NCBI RefSeq assembly: GCF_019457915.1 | Contig: NZ_JAHZSS010000022.1 | Span: 1 to 64,000 of the forward strand | DNA: 64,000 bases | Direction of reading: 5' to 3' | Origin: Neiella holothuriorum | GTDB lineage: Bacteria; Pseudomonadota; Gammaproteobacteria; Enterobacterales; Neiellaceae | In this document: one piece after another, positions 55,086 to 64,000 of the stretch | Position numbering within the stretch: the first letter of the stretch is position 1 | How the letters are laid out: each line of letters opens with the position of its first letter | Position numbers and translations under genes: made by a program | Notes under the pieces: model-generated | The model's database searches: none | The model's input: the letters and a program-made list of their open reading frames with translations, nothing else | Told to the model about the DNA's origin: nothing

Positions 55086-55411
55086 ACTAACGACCTGTGA
55101 CGTATTGCCGACAACCTATTCGACTACCTCTTCCATAAATAGTGCCGAAACCGCTTCATTTCAAGGCTAAATAACCTTCATTTGGCGGAGTTGAGATCTC
55201 GTACAGCCGCCTCCAATGAAAGTTTCCAACAAAATTTGATATAGATTAAGGTTAAAAGTGGAAAAAACAGTAAAAAAATTACAGAATTACCCATCGATTT
55301 GTTATAGCCCCGAAAAAAGGTAAATCGAGCCATCTTTGGCTACTATGTATTCACCTTATTGCGGCATCGCTTGTTATCTCCTACATCGAACATAAAAGGA
55401 TACGTTTCGCC
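55086..55411. other. Divergent intergenic region yfbV / ackA
   Basis: No gene is visible. It holds an FNR-type box at 55236-55249 and, about 31 bases downstream, an A/T-rich -10-like stretch, which would fit a class II promoter for ackA. AAAGGA lies about 11 bases before the ackA ATG. Confidence 0.5.
55236..55249 (+). promoter_or_regulatory. FNR-type binding site upstream of ackA
   Basis: TTGATATAGATTAA matches TTGAT-N4-ATCAA at nine of ten positions. It lies about 165 bases before the ackA start codon. Control is inferred from the motif and from the role of the operon. Confidence 0.4.
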
Positions 55412-56608
55412 ATGCAAACTAAGCTTGTTTTGGTTCTCAACTGCGGTAGTTCTTCGCTCAAATTTGCTCTAATCGACTCTCAAACGGGAGACGAACACCT
55501 AAGCGGCTTGGCTGAATGCCTGAGCCTTGTTGAAGCCCGTATGAAGTGGAAACTCAATGGCGAAAAAGTTGAAGAAGAGCTGGGCGCTGGCGCAGCACAC
55601 CGAGAAGCACTAGAGCGACTAGTTAAGTTACTGGGTGACGAAGGCTTTAATGAGCAAATCGTTGCAATTGGTCACCGAGTTGTTCACGGTGGTGAGAACT
55701 TCACTGCATCTGCATTGATTACGCCAGAAGTGGTTAAAGGCATTGAAGATTGTGCAACATTGGCACCACTGCACAACCCGGCTCACTTGATTGGTATTCG
55801 CGCTGCTCAAGCGGCGTTCCCATCATTACCACAAACCGCCGTATTCGATACTGCATTCCACCAAACCATGCCTGAAAATGCTTACCTGTATGCGCTGCCA
55901 TACAAGCTGTATAAGCAACATGGCGTGCGCCGCTATGGTATGCACGGCACTAGCCACCTATACGTAAGCCGTAAAGCCGCTGAGATGTTGGGCCAGGACG
56001 TTGCTGAAACCAACGTGATTGTGGCTCACCTGGGTAATGGTTCTTCTATTTGTGCCGTTAAAGATGGCAAATCCATTGACACATCTATGGGTATGACTCC
56101 GCTTGAAGGCGTTGTCATGGGTACCCGTAGTGGCGACTTCGATCCTGCGATCATCTTCCACTTGGTTGACAAACTTGGTTACTCACTTGATGAAGTCAAC
56201 ACCATGGTTCACAAGCAAAGTGGTTTATTGGGTCTGAGCGAAAAAACAAGCGACTGCCGCTTCATTGAAGAAGGCATGGAGCAAGGCCAACCAGAAGCGG
56301 AACGCGCCCACAGCGTGATGACGTACCGCTTGGCGAAACAAATTGCCGCCTACGCCGCAGCACTGCCACGCATTGACGCCATCGTATTCACGGGCGGCAT
56401 TGGCGAAAACTCAGCGAATACCCGTAAAGCGGTTATTGAGCGCTTAGGCATCTTTGGCCTGAAACTGGATGAGCAAGGCAACCTAGATGCACGTTTTGGT
56501 GCCGACGGTTGTATCACCACCGAAGACAGTAACTTCAAAGCATTGGTTATTCCAACTAATGAAGAGTGGATTATTGCCCAAGACAGCGCCCGCTTAGCTG
56601 GCGTTTAA
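55412..56608 (+). CDS. ackA: Acetate kinase
   Basis: A 398-residue ASKHA-fold enzyme that converts acetyl phosphate and ADP to acetate and [16 protein letters not shown] near residue 7, GHRVVHGGE near residue 88, the catalytic Asp in TAFHQTMP and HLGNGSSI near residue 208 are visible. The length is normal. pta follows after 31 bases, so both steps of acetate formation are in one operon. Together with pflBA it forms a pyruvate-to-acetate route that yields ATP. Confidence 0.98.
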   Translation: MQTKLVLVLNCGSSSLKFALIDSQTGDEHLSGLAECLSLVEARMKWKLNGEKVEEELGAGAAHREALERLVKLLGDEGFNEQIVAIGHRVVHGGENFTASALITPEVVKGIEDCATLAPLHNPAHLIGIRAAQAAFPSLPQTAVFDTAFHQTMPENAYLYALPYKLYKQHGVRRYGMHGTSHLYVSRKAAEMLGQDVAETNVIVAHLGNGSSICAVKDGKSIDTSMGMTPLEGVVMGTRSGDFDPAIIFHLVDKLGYSLDEVNTMVHKQSGLLGLSEKTSDCRFIEEGMEQGQPEAERAHSVMTYRLAKQIAAYAAALPRIDAIVFTGGIGENSANTRKAVIERLGIFGLKLDEQGNLDARFGADGCITTEDSNFKALVIPTNEEWIIAQDSARLAGV

Positions 56609-56639
56609 GCAACCAGAACAAGAATAAGAGGTATACACA

Positions 56640-58793
56640 GTGCAACGTACTATTATGCTGATCCCAATTGGCGAAGGCGTTGGTTTAACCACCATCAGCC
56701 TTGGCCTGCTGCATGCTTTCCAGCGCTTGGGCTTATCGAGCACCTTCTTCAAACCTGTTGGTCAGCCGCGTCCCGGCTACGAAGGTCCTGAACTCTCTAC
56801 TCGTATCGTTGCCAACGCAACGGGTACGCCAGTTATTGACTCCATTCCGCTAGAAATGGCCGAAGGTTTAGTCAGTAGCGATAAAAAAGACATCCTGCTT
56901 GAAGATATCGTTGAACGTTATCAGCGCGACTGCTCTGAAGGCGACGTAGTGATTGTTGAAGGGTTGGTACCAACCCGTCGCCACACTTATGCAACTCGTC
57001 TGAACTTTGAAATTGCCACAGCTCTGAATGCTGACATCGTATTCGTTACCATCCCTGGCGATGACAAAGCGAAAGATCTGAAAGAGCGTGTTGAAATCAC
57101 CTACAACAACTTAGGTGGTAGCAAGAACAAACGCCTGATGGGTGTCATTGTCAACAAAGTTGGCGCACCTGTTGACGAATTAGGTCGTAACCGTCCTGAT
57201 CTGTCAGAAATGTTCGATGAAAACGAAGCAACATTGTCTGCCAGCATCGACAAAATTAACTCCGCATTTAGCCGTTCGAAGGTGCCGCTATTAGGTTGTA
57301 TTCCTTGGAACTTCGATCTAATTGCACCTCGTGTTTCTGACTTAGCAGAGCACTTGGATGCGAAATACCTGAACAAAGGCCAAGCGGATACTCGCCGCCT
57401 GCGTAGCGTTACATTCTGTGCGCGCAGTATTCCAAACATGATTGAGCACTTTAAGCCTGGCTCATTACTGGTTAGCTCTGCTGACCGTTATGACGTCGTG
57501 GTAGCAGCTTGTTTGGCGGCCATGAATGGCGTTGAAATTGGTGCATTGCTACTTACCGGTGGTTATGAAACTAACCCACTGGTAATGGAGCTATGTAAGC
57601 AAGCGTTCAATAGCGGCCTACCAGTGATGATGATTAACACCAACACTTGGCAAACCTCGCTCACGCTGCAGAACTTCAACCTTGAATTGCCAATTGACGA
57701 TGCTGAGCGTTTGCACTTGGTACAAGAGCACGCGGCTCAATTCATTCACAACGACTGGTTGATGGAGTTGATGGATGGCGTAGAAGCGACTCGTAAACTG
57801 TCGCCGCCAGCATTCCGTTATGAATTAACCGAGCTGGCTCGCAGCGCCAACAAGCGCATCGTGTTGCCAGAAGGTGAAGAGCCTCGGACGATTCGCGCCG
57901 CTGCGATCTGTGCCGAGCGCGGTATTGCTCGCCCAGTATTGTTAGGTAACCCGGAAGAAATCATCCGCGTTGCAGAGCAGCAAGGTGTGATTCTGCCACC
58001 ATCGGTTGAAATCCTTGACCCAACGGATGTTCTAGAGCAATACGTTGGCCCAATGGTTGAGCTGCGTAAGCACAAAGGCTTAGAAGAAGTGGTCGCTCGC
58101 GAGCACCTTGAAGATACCGTTGTACTCGGCACCATGATGCTGCAAATGGGTGACGTTGACGGCTTGGTTTCTGGTGCGGTTCACACCACAGCCAACACCA
58201 TCCGTCCGGCTCTGCAGTTGGTGAAAACAGCGCCAACTTCATCGCTGGTCTCATCAATCTTCTTCATGCTGCTGCCAGATCAAGTACTGGTTTACGGTGA
58301 TTGTGCGATTAACCCAGATCCAAATGCTGAGCAATTAGCAGAAATTGCAATTCAATCTGCAGAGTCTGCCATTGCCTTTGGTATCGATCCGAAAGTTGCC
58401 ATGATCAGCTACTCAACCGGCACCAGCGGCTCAGGCTCTGATGTTGAGAAAGTACGTGAAGCAACCAAGATTGCCCAAGAGCGTCGTCCTGATTTGATCA
58501 TTGATGGTCCACTTCAATACGATGCAGCAGTCATGGAAAACGTGGCAGCAAGCAAAGCACCAAATAGCCCTGTAGCTGGTAAAGCCACTGTGTTCATCTT
58601 CCCAGACTTGAACACAGGTAACACCACTTACAAAGCGGTGCAGCGTTCTGCTGATCTCATTAGTATCGGTCCAATGTTGCAAGGCCTGAACAAGCCAGTG
58701 AATGACTTGTCTCGCGGTGCATTGGTTGAAGATATTGTGTACACCATTGCTTTAACTGCAATTCAAGCGAACCAAATGGAAGCTGCCAAGTAA
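56640..58793 (+). CDS. pta: Phosphate acetyltransferase
   Basis: A 717-residue, long-form Pta that makes acetyl phosphate from acetyl-CoA. It has an N-terminal BioD-like P-loop-fold region starting [13 protein letters not shown], a middle DRTGG domain (about residues 220-340) and a C-terminal catalytic PTA domain (about 385-715) containing [12 protein letters not shown] and [14 protein letters not shown]. The start is GTG, with GAGG eight bases upstream. Length and domain order match E. coli Pta. Confidence 0.98.
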   Translation: MQRTIMLIPIGEGVGLTTISLGLLHAFQRLGLSSTFFKPVGQPRPGYEGPELSTRIVANATGTPVIDSIPLEMAEGLVSSDKKDILLEDIVERYQRDCSEGDVVIVEGLVPTRRHTYATRLNFEIATALNADIVFVTIPGDDKAKDLKERVEITYNNLGGSKNKRLMGVIVNKVGAPVDELGRNRPDLSEMFDENEATLSASIDKINSAFSRSKVPLLGCIPWNFDLIAPRVSDLAEHLDAKYLNKGQADTRRLRSVTFCARSIPNMIEHFKPGSLLVSSADRYDVVVAACLAAMNGVEIGALLLTGGYETNPLVMELCKQAFNSGLPVMMINTNTWQTSLTLQNFNLELPIDDAERLHLVQEHAAQFIHNDWLMELMDGVEATRKLSPPAFRYELTELARSANKRIVLPEGEEPRTIRAAAICAERGIARPVLLGNPEEIIRVAEQQGVILPPSVEILDPTDVLEQYVGPMVELRKHKGLEEVVAREHLEDTVVLGTMMLQMGDVDGLVSGAVHTTANTIRPALQLVKTAPTSSLVSSIFFMLLPDQVLVYGDCAINPDPNAEQLAEIAIQSAESAIAFGIDPKVAMISYSTGTSGSGSDVEKVREATKIAQERRPDLIIDGPLQYDAAVMENVAASKAPNSPVAGKATVFIFPDLNTGNTTYKAVQRSADLISIGPMLQGLNKPVNDLSRGALVEDIVYTIALTAIQANQMEAAK

Positions 58794-58798
58794 GCGCT

Positions 58799-59293
58799 AT
58801 GACGCTATTGGCAAAGCCCCATTGGCTTGAATTGAAATTACCACCGGTACTACTGGTGGTAATTGCAGCCGGACTGATTGTTATCAGTCCGGCTTTTTCA
58901 TATTTTGAATCGGTTAACCAAGCCCGTCAGATGTCCAGTTGGATGCCATTGACGGCAACAGGCTTAATGGCATTGGGCATTATCGTTGCAATAACAGGTG
59001 TCTATCAATTTCGCCAATATCAAACCACCGTTAATCCAGTAAACCCTCATCACGCCAGTTCTCTAGTTACCACCGGCATCTATCGTTTTAGCCGCAATCC
59101 GATGTATTTAGGCATGCTAATCGCGTTGCTTGGCTGGTCAGCTTGGTGGCAGCAGCCATTTGGCCTTATCATCACCCAGTTATTTAACCTCTATATGAGC
59201 CGTTTTCAGATCATTCCTGAGGAGCGGGCGTTGCAAGGTCAATTTGGTCTGCAATTCGATGAATACTGCCAACAAACGAGACGCTGGCTCTAA
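58799..59293 (+). CDS. Isoprenylcysteine methyltransferase-like membrane protein
   Basis: A 164-residue protein with four hydrophobic segments. TTGIYRFSRNPMYLGML near residue 98 and the C-terminal EERALQGQFGLQFDEYCQQTRRWL segment are the signature of the ICMT/PEMT-type membrane methyltransferase family (SAM-binding). Bacterial members methylate unknown lipids or small acids. It starts five bases after the pta stop, so it probably shares the ackA-pta transcript, although a functional link is not obvious. Confidence 0.8.
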   Translation: MTLLAKPHWLELKLPPVLLVVIAAGLIVISPAFSYFESVNQARQMSSWMPLTATGLMALGIIVAITGVYQFRQYQTTVNPVNPHHASSLVTTGIYRFSRNPMYLGMLIALLGWSAWWQQPFGLIITQLFNLYMSRFQIIPEERALQGQFGLQFDEYCQQTRRWL

Positions 59294-59401
59294 AGACGCT
59301 TTTTGCTGCTTGCATTGTATACACTTTTGCCATTAACCTTGCCGGCCTAAAGTGTATTTAATCTTCACTGACAATTAGTTAATCCAATTATCGAGTACAT
59401 C

Positions 59402-60289
59402 ATGGAACGAGTACCTGTTAGATTGTTGTTCGAGCAAGGCCCCATGCTCAAATCCTTTGCCGGTGTGATTGGGCGCGAAATTCTGCCCTTCTCTATTGCC
59501 CGTAAAAACCCTGATCGTTTTCCTGTGCTAGAGGCAGAATTAGCCACGCCAAGCGAACGCCTATTAAGCCACTACATGGAATGGGCAGGTTGCGATAAAG
59601 GCCGCTACAGCACCCGAGTTCCGACTCATATTTTCTTTCAGCTGGCGATGCCAATGTGTATCAAACAGCTATCGCTGACTCGCTACCGATTGAGCAAAGT
59701 GATTAATCAAGGCTGTCGGATTAAAATCAGCCGCCCGATCCCATGGGAAGCTCCCGTAGTTGCCAAGGTCTCGCTATCCTCTATCAAAGAATTACCCGGT
59801 AAAGCACGGGTCACTCAAACCATCGCGATTTACTGTGATGACGAGCTGTCAGCTGAATTACAAGTTGAAACCCTGTTTCCAACCAGCGTTGCGAGCAAGC
59901 GACGCAGCCAAAAAGCAGAACCAAGCAAAGCGTTTAGCGTGATTGGCCACTGGCAATCCAATCAATATGACGGTCGTAATTTTGCCTTGTTAAGCGGTGA
60001 TTTTAACCCCATTCATTGGAGCCGCTGGGTTGGCAAGCTATCGCCGTTTGGCACTCGAGTGCTACACGGCATGGGCACCTTTATTCGCAGCGTAGAAGTG
60101 CTGCAAAACAATATTCAGACCAACATCAGTGAAATTGATGTGCGCTTTACCGCCCCCCTCCGGCTGCCAGGCGGTGTTAACACGCTATTGCATCAACTGG
60201 ATGCCAACGCCAAATGGCTGCAAGACATACCGCTTCGATTAGAAGACGAGAATGGTCGCCTATTAATGACTGGGCATTACCGACGTTAA
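59402..60289 (+). CDS. MaoC-like dehydratase/hydratase
   Basis: A 295-residue double hot-dog protein. The C-terminal domain (about residues 175-290) has the (R)-hydratase 2 motif LSGDFNPIH with catalytic Asp200 and His205, followed by a VLHGMGTF segment. The N-terminal half lacks the motif, as in two-domain enoyl-CoA hydratases. It probably hydrates or dehydrates a (R)-3-hydroxyacyl thioester in fatty-acid or polyester metabolism. It is about 110 bases after the methyltransferase gene and ends before a strong terminator. Confidence 0.75.
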   Translation: MERVPVRLLFEQGPMLKSFAGVIGREILPFSIARKNPDRFPVLEAELATPSERLLSHYMEWAGCDKGRYSTRVPTHIFFQLAMPMCIKQLSLTRYRLSKVINQGCRIKISRPIPWEAPVVAKVSLSSIKELPGKARVTQTIAIYCDDELSAELQVETLFPTSVASKRRSQKAEPSKAFSVIGHWQSNQYDGRNFALLSGDFNPIHWSRWVGKLSPFGTRVLHGMGTFIRSVEVLQNNIQTNISEIDVRFTAPLRLPGGVNTLLHQLDANAKWLQDIPLRLEDENGRLLMTGHYRR

Positions 60290-60313
60290 GCTTATTATTA
60301 AGCCGCCTAAATG

Positions 60314-60341
60314 AAAAAAGCCCCTATTCAGGGGCTTTTTT
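60314..60341. terminator. Bidirectional rho-independent terminator
   Basis: AGCCCCT and AGGGGCT flank ATTC, with A6 before and T6 after. It lies between the convergent MaoC-like and fumarase genes. Confidence 0.95.
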
Positions 60342-60363
60342 GCATACGAACTATAGTGCTGCG

Positions 60364-61890
60364 CTATTTACTTAGTGCAGCGTCTAAGTCTTCAATCTTC
60401 GCTTTCCATAGCGCTGGCCCGCGAACATGAACATTTTCACCTGTGCTATCAACAGCAACAGTTACTGGCATGTCTTCGACTTGGAATTCGTAAATAGCTT
60501 CCATGCCCAAATCTTCAAATGCCACAACACGAGCTTTCTTAATTGCTTTGGCAACGAGGTAAGCCGCACCACCAACAGCCATCAGATACACGGCTTTGTG
60601 TTGCTTGATACTTTCCACCGCGGCTGGCCCACGTTCGGCTTTACCGATCATGCCAATCAAACCTGTGTCTGACAGCATCATGTCGGTGAATTTATCCATC
60701 CGTGTGGATGTGGTTGGGCCTGCAGGGCCAACAGCTTCATCACCAACGGCGTCGACAGGGCCAACGTAGTAGATAAATTTGTTAGTAAAATCGACACCTT
60801 CAGGCAGCCCTTCACCTTTGCTTAGCATCTCTTGCAAGCGTTTATGGGCCGCATCGCGTCCGGTTAGAATCGTGCCGCTAAGCAGCACCGTCTCACCGGT
60901 TTTCCATTCTTGAATATCGTCTTTACTGATTTCATCTAAATTAACTCGGCGAGCGCTGTCTCCGACTTCCCAAGTCACCTCGGGCCAATCAGAAATGCTT
61001 GGCGCTTTCAGCTCGGCAGGCCCAGAGCCATCGAGATGGAAATGCACATGGCGTGTTGCCGCGCAGTTCGGGATCATGCAAACCGGCTTCGATGCAGCAT
61101 GCGTAGGCGCTGTCTTCACCTTCACATCAACCACTGTCGTCAAGCCGCCGAGGCCCTGCGCACCAATGCCCAGCTTATTGGCTTTTTCATAGACATCGAG
61201 CCTCAATTGCTCATCAGCATTTTCGGCACCTTTTTCAATCAGATCGTGGATGTCGACCGGATCCATCAGTGATTCCTTTGCCAGCACTGCCGCTTTTTCC
61301 GCGGTGCCACCAATGCCAATGCCAAGCATGCCCGGCGGGCACCAGCCAGCGCCCATGGTCGGCAAGGTTTTAAGCACCCATTCCACCACATCATCAGACG
61401 GATTGAGCATCACCATTTTGCTTTTGTTTTCCGAACCGCCACCTTTGGCTGCAATCATCACTTCAACATGGTCGCCCGCTACCAGTTCGGTATGAACGAC
61501 AGATGGCGTGTTGTCTTTGGTATTGATGCGCTTGCCGTTGGGATCCGCAACAATAGAAGCGCGGAGCGGGTTGTCCTGATTGTTATAAGCTCGTCGCGTC
61601 CCTTCATCAATCATCTCTTGCAGGGTCATGTCGCCATCCCACTGCACTTTCATTCCGACTTTGACGAAGCAGGTCACAATACCTGTGTCCTGACAAATCG
61701 GGCGACGCCCTTCTGCCGACATTCGGCTATTAATCAAGATTTGGGCAATGGCATCTTTGGCAGCCTGAGACTGTTCTTTTTCATAGGCTTCAGCGAGTGC
61801 ATTAACGAAATCGAGCGGATGGTAATAACTGATGTATTGTAGGGCATCAGCCACACTTTCAATTAAGTCGTCTTGGCGAATAATAGTCAT
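60364..61890 (-). CDS. fumA: Class I fumarate hydratase (4Fe-4S)
   Basis: A 508-residue iron-sulfur fumarase that interconverts fumarate and malate. The N-terminal domain has the SAEGRRPICQDTGI cluster cysteine, and MIPNCAATRHVHFHLDGSG holds another; the C-terminal domain begins near residue 330 with the AHKRLQEML and GPAGPTTSTRMDKF segments. The ATG at 61890 is set by GGAG six bases upstream; a longer start is rejected. Class I fumarases are oxygen-sensitive and often favoured under low oxygen, in keeping with the nearby fermentative genes. FumA and FumB types cannot be separated from one copy. Confidence 0.92.
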   Translation of the reverse strand: MTIIRQDDLIESVADALQYISYYHPLDFVNALAEAYEKEQSQAAKDAIAQILINSRMSAEGRRPICQDTGIVTCFVKVGMKVQWDGDMTLQEMIDEGTRRAYNNQDNPLRASIVADPNGKRINTKDNTPSVVHTELVAGDHVEVMIAAKGGGSENKSKMVMLNPSDDVVEWVLKTLPTMGAGWCPPGMLGIGIGGTAEKAAVLAKESLMDPVDIHDLIEKGAENADEQLRLDVYEKANKLGIGAQGLGGLTTVVDVKVKTAPTHAASKPVCMIPNCAATRHVHFHLDGSGPAELKAPSISDWPEVTWEVGDSARRVNLDEISKDDIQEWKTGETVLLSGTILTGRDAAHKRLQEMLSKGEGLPEGVDFTNKFIYYVGPVDAVGDEAVGPAGPTTSTRMDKFTDMMLSDTGLIGMIGKAERGPAAVESIKQHKAVYLMAVGGAAYLVAKAIKKARVVAFEDLGMEAIYEFQVEDMPVTVAVDSTGENVHVRGPALWKAKIEDLDAALSK

Positions 61891-62114
61891 TGTTATCTCC
61901 GGGATCGGACGCAATCCTTGGGCTGTTGGCCTTATGTACGTCCCGTTGGTTTTTTAGTGTTTTATAGGGTATAGATGTTTTTCACGCTGGGCCTATGATA
62001 ACCTCCGGCTCCCAATGCGACTAGGGGACTTTAGTCGTTTGACGGGTGTTTTTTTATACCATACGAACTGGGTCACTCGAGTCACTAACTCAATCATTGG
62101 AATAGAGATTTTTG

Positions 62115-63500
62115 ATGCCGCGCTGCGCCACAATTGAGCCTTTGGATTGGCACCGATTTGGTGATCCAAGTACCTTGGCTCAACGATTTTATAAACAGGC
62201 TGATTTTATCTGGCTCGATTCAGCCAGCCCTTCTCACAACAATAGCCAGTTTCATATTCTGGCTTGGCAGCCCAGCGTAAAAGTCGTCGCTCAGCAAGGC
62301 CATGTTGAACTGCACGACGCCCGCTCTTTTGTTCCGTCCCTACCCAGCGAACTCAGCCAGTTGCCGTTCGAAGCGCTACGTTGGCTGGCACAGCAGTTAA
62401 GTTGGCCAGCAACCAATCACCTGTTGCCATTCGTTGGTGGTTGGCTTGGTTATTGGGGGTATGATCTAGGCCGCTATATTGAGCGGCTTCCTAGCATTGC
62501 CGAAGCAGACATCAACTTCGCCGATATGTCAGTTGGCTGGTATGACGCCGCAGTGGTGATTGATCAATCAACGAAACAAGCTTGGTTGGTTGGCGAGAAA
62601 GCTGCTGTCGCTGGTTTAAAAAAACAGCTCTTCGAATCTCCCCCGTTGTCACAACTGTCGTTTCAACTAACCAGCGATTGGCGCTCGAATATGAATGCCA
62701 ACAGCTACGCAAATAAATTTTCCGCGGTGCAAGATTATTTGTGCGCTGGCGATTGTTATCAGGTGAACTTAGCGCAGCGGTATCAAGCGCGCTTCAGTGG
62801 CGAACCATTTGCCGCTTACTTGGCGCTAAGAAGCGTTAATTCCGGGCCGTTTTCAGCTTATATCAATTCACCTCAGGGCCAAGTTTTAAGTCTATCGCCT
62901 GAGCGTTTTATCGAGTGCCGAGGCGATCGTATTGAAACCAAACCGATCAAAGGCACACGGCCGCGCGGCAGCACCCAGCAAGATGATGAGCAACAGGCCG
63001 CCGACTTGCTTCAAGCCGACAAAGATCGAGCAGAGAATCTAATGATTGTCGATTTGCTGCGTAACGATTTGAGCAAAGTTGCAACCCCAAGCAGTGTTCA
63101 GGTGCCCTTGTTATTCGGCATTGAAAGCTTCCCATCGGTACATCACTTGGTTTCAACCGTTCAGGCGCAATTGGCCGAGCAGTACGATGTGTATGATTTA
63201 CTGAAAGGAGCATTTCCCGGTGGCTCGATTACCGGCGCGCCGAAAATTCGCGCGATGGAAGTGATTGACGAGCTAGAGCCGCACCGCCGCAGTATCTATT
63301 GCGGCAGCATCGGCTATATTTCAGTAAACGGTCAGATGGACACAAGCATCACCATTCGTACCTTACTAAGCGATCTCAACCACAACATTTTCTGTTGGGC
63401 TGGTGGCGGTTTGGTGGCCGATTCAGAATGTAACGCCGAATATCAGGAAACCCATGACAAGGTAAGCCGAATCTTACCAACGTTAAATCAATTGAAATGA
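62115..63500 (+). CDS. pabB: Aminodeoxychorismate synthase component I
   Basis: A 461-residue chorismate-utilising enzyme for p-aminobenzoate and folate synthesis. The ETKPIKGTRPRG segment carries the lysine that marks PabB rather than anthranilate synthase (which has alanine there). GAFPGGSITGAPKIRAMEVI and the C-terminal GGLVADSECNAEYQET segment complete the active site. The ATG at 62115 is preceded by GAG at about seven bases, and a TTG just before it is rejected. The last bases overlap the next gene (ATGA). Confidence 0.95.
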   Translation: MPRCATIEPLDWHRFGDPSTLAQRFYKQADFIWLDSASPSHNNSQFHILAWQPSVKVVAQQGHVELHDARSFVPSLPSELSQLPFEALRWLAQQLSWPATNHLLPFVGGWLGYWGYDLGRYIERLPSIAEADINFADMSVGWYDAAVVIDQSTKQAWLVGEKAAVAGLKKQLFESPPLSQLSFQLTSDWRSNMNANSYANKFSAVQDYLCAGDCYQVNLAQRYQARFSGEPFAAYLALRSVNSGPFSAYINSPQGQVLSLSPERFIECRGDRIETKPIKGTRPRGSTQQDDEQQAADLLQADKDRAENLMIVDLLRNDLSKVATPSSVQVPLLFGIESFPSVHHLVSTVQAQLAEQYDVYDLLKGAFPGGSITGAPKIRAMEVIDELEPHRRSIYCGSIGYISVNGQMDTSITIRTLLSDLNHNIFCWAGGGLVADSECNAEYQETHDKVSRILPTLNQLK

Positions 63501-64000
63501 CGAGGACTCGCCAGCAATTTCTAACCCGATTTAGTTTGCAGCCTTTGCAAATCGATGACCACAAGGCGGAGTTCCAACACCGCGCAGCTGTGGTGATCCC
63601 GCTATTCGAACAACATCAGCAATTGCACGTTTTGTTTACCCAACGAGCTCCTCACCTGCGTCATCATGGCGGCCAAATTAGTTTTCCCGGCGGCCGCTAT
63701 GATGCGGCTGACGGTGATTTAGCCACAACCGCTTGGCGAGAATGCCAAGAAGAAATAGGCGTCACACCCGACAACCTTATCGGCGCTTTGCCCAAATACG
63801 TGTCAAATAGTGGTTTTGCCATTAGCCCCTATTTAGGCTGGTTTAAGCAACCACCCAAAGTGCAACCCAACCCAAGTGAAGTTGACTTTACATTCGCCGT
63901 ACCGCTGGTCCACTTGATGAACCCTCAACATCATATCCGTTACACGGTCACCCGAAATCAACGTAGCCTTGATGTCTACTGGATTCGCTGGCAACAGGAC
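63497..64000 (+). CDS. nudL: CoA pyrophosphatase NudL-like Nudix hydrolase (partial)
   Basis: The first 168 codons of a Nudix protein that runs off the window. It starts with an ATG overlapping the pabB stop by four bases. The GGQISFPGGRYDAADGD segment near residue 70 and the Nudix box AWRECQEEIGV near residue 95 follow the CoA pyrophosphatase pattern; the GALPKYVSNSGFAISPYLG segment is also typical. pabB-nudL is a conserved pair in enterics. The C-terminus cannot be seen. Confidence 0.85.
   Translation, partial: MTRTRQQFLTRFSLQPLQIDDHKAEFQHRAAVVIPLFEQHQQLHVLFTQRAPHLRHHGGQISFPGGRYDAADGDLATTAWRECQEEIGVTPDNLIGALPKYVSNSGFAISPYLGWFKQPPKVQPNPSEVDFTFAVPLVHLMNPQHHIRYTVTRNQRSLDVYWIRWQQD

Overview
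The window looks like chromosomal core sequence of a marine gammaproteobacterium, most like the Alteromonadales/Vibrionales side of the class. I could not fix a genus. Reasons: the housekeeping block gyrA-serC-hisC-aroA-cmk-rpsA-ihfB-lapA-lapB-pyrF; a MotY homologue (sodium-driven polar flagellum type) divergent from rnt; yfbV-ackA-pta; pabB-nudL; several sodium-coupled transporters; and families typical of this group (DUF3360, DUF3718, a VC2046-like protein). Base composition looks even throughout. I see no insertion sequence, prophage, integron or CRISPR array.

Layout. 0.3-3.6 kb: DUF3859 protein, TauE/SafE permease, YheT-type hydrolase, carbonic anhydrase. 3.7-5.1 kb: divergent queE/queC of queuosine synthesis. 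5.2-7.8 kb: feoABC ferrous iron uptake operon. 8.2-8.8 kb: a rhombosortase. 8.8-20.5 kb: the long minus-strand housekeeping block, with a structured rpsA leader carrying a GGA-loop hairpin. 21-24.3 kb: a secreted beta-propeller/amidohydrolase. 24.7-32.4 kb: two different Na+/H+ antiporter-like proteins, an M48 lipoprotein protease, a glycine-zipper lipoprotein, a sodium:solute symporter and pyrBI. 32.4-41.9 kb: udk, elbB, a ceramidase-like membrane enzyme, a GcvR-like ACT protein, a GIY-YIG protein, DUF3718, an MhpD-like hydratase, purT and several small or unknown envelope proteins. 42.2-48.3 kb: motY, rnt, tRNA-Tyr, a receiver-TPR protein and xthA. 48.4-60.3 kb: an anaerobic pyruvate block. 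60.4-64 kb: class I fumarase, pabB and the start of nudL, which is cut by the window edge.

How the parts work together. The most coherent unit is the 48-59 kb block. PflB and PflA turn pyruvate into acetyl-CoA and formate, and Pta and AckA turn acetyl-CoA into acetate with ATP. An unusual DUF3360 transporter diverges from pflB where many relatives have focA, and a CbiM-like membrane protein overlaps the pflA stop. The 0.9-kb pfl intergenic region holds one consensus FNR-type box, one 9/10 FNR-type box and an ArcA-like box. FNR-type boxes also lie upstream of ackA and of an unrecognised secreted protein at 41.0-41.9 kb. Other points for a second look are an unannotated 23-codon ORF at 44109-44180 with its own Shine-Dalgarno and terminator, a perfect 10-bp inverted repeat upstream of gyrA, and the rhombosortase with no visible substrate. 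I found no clearly novel defence or biosynthetic system. The unknowns are single genes and regulatory sites within ordinary core sequence.
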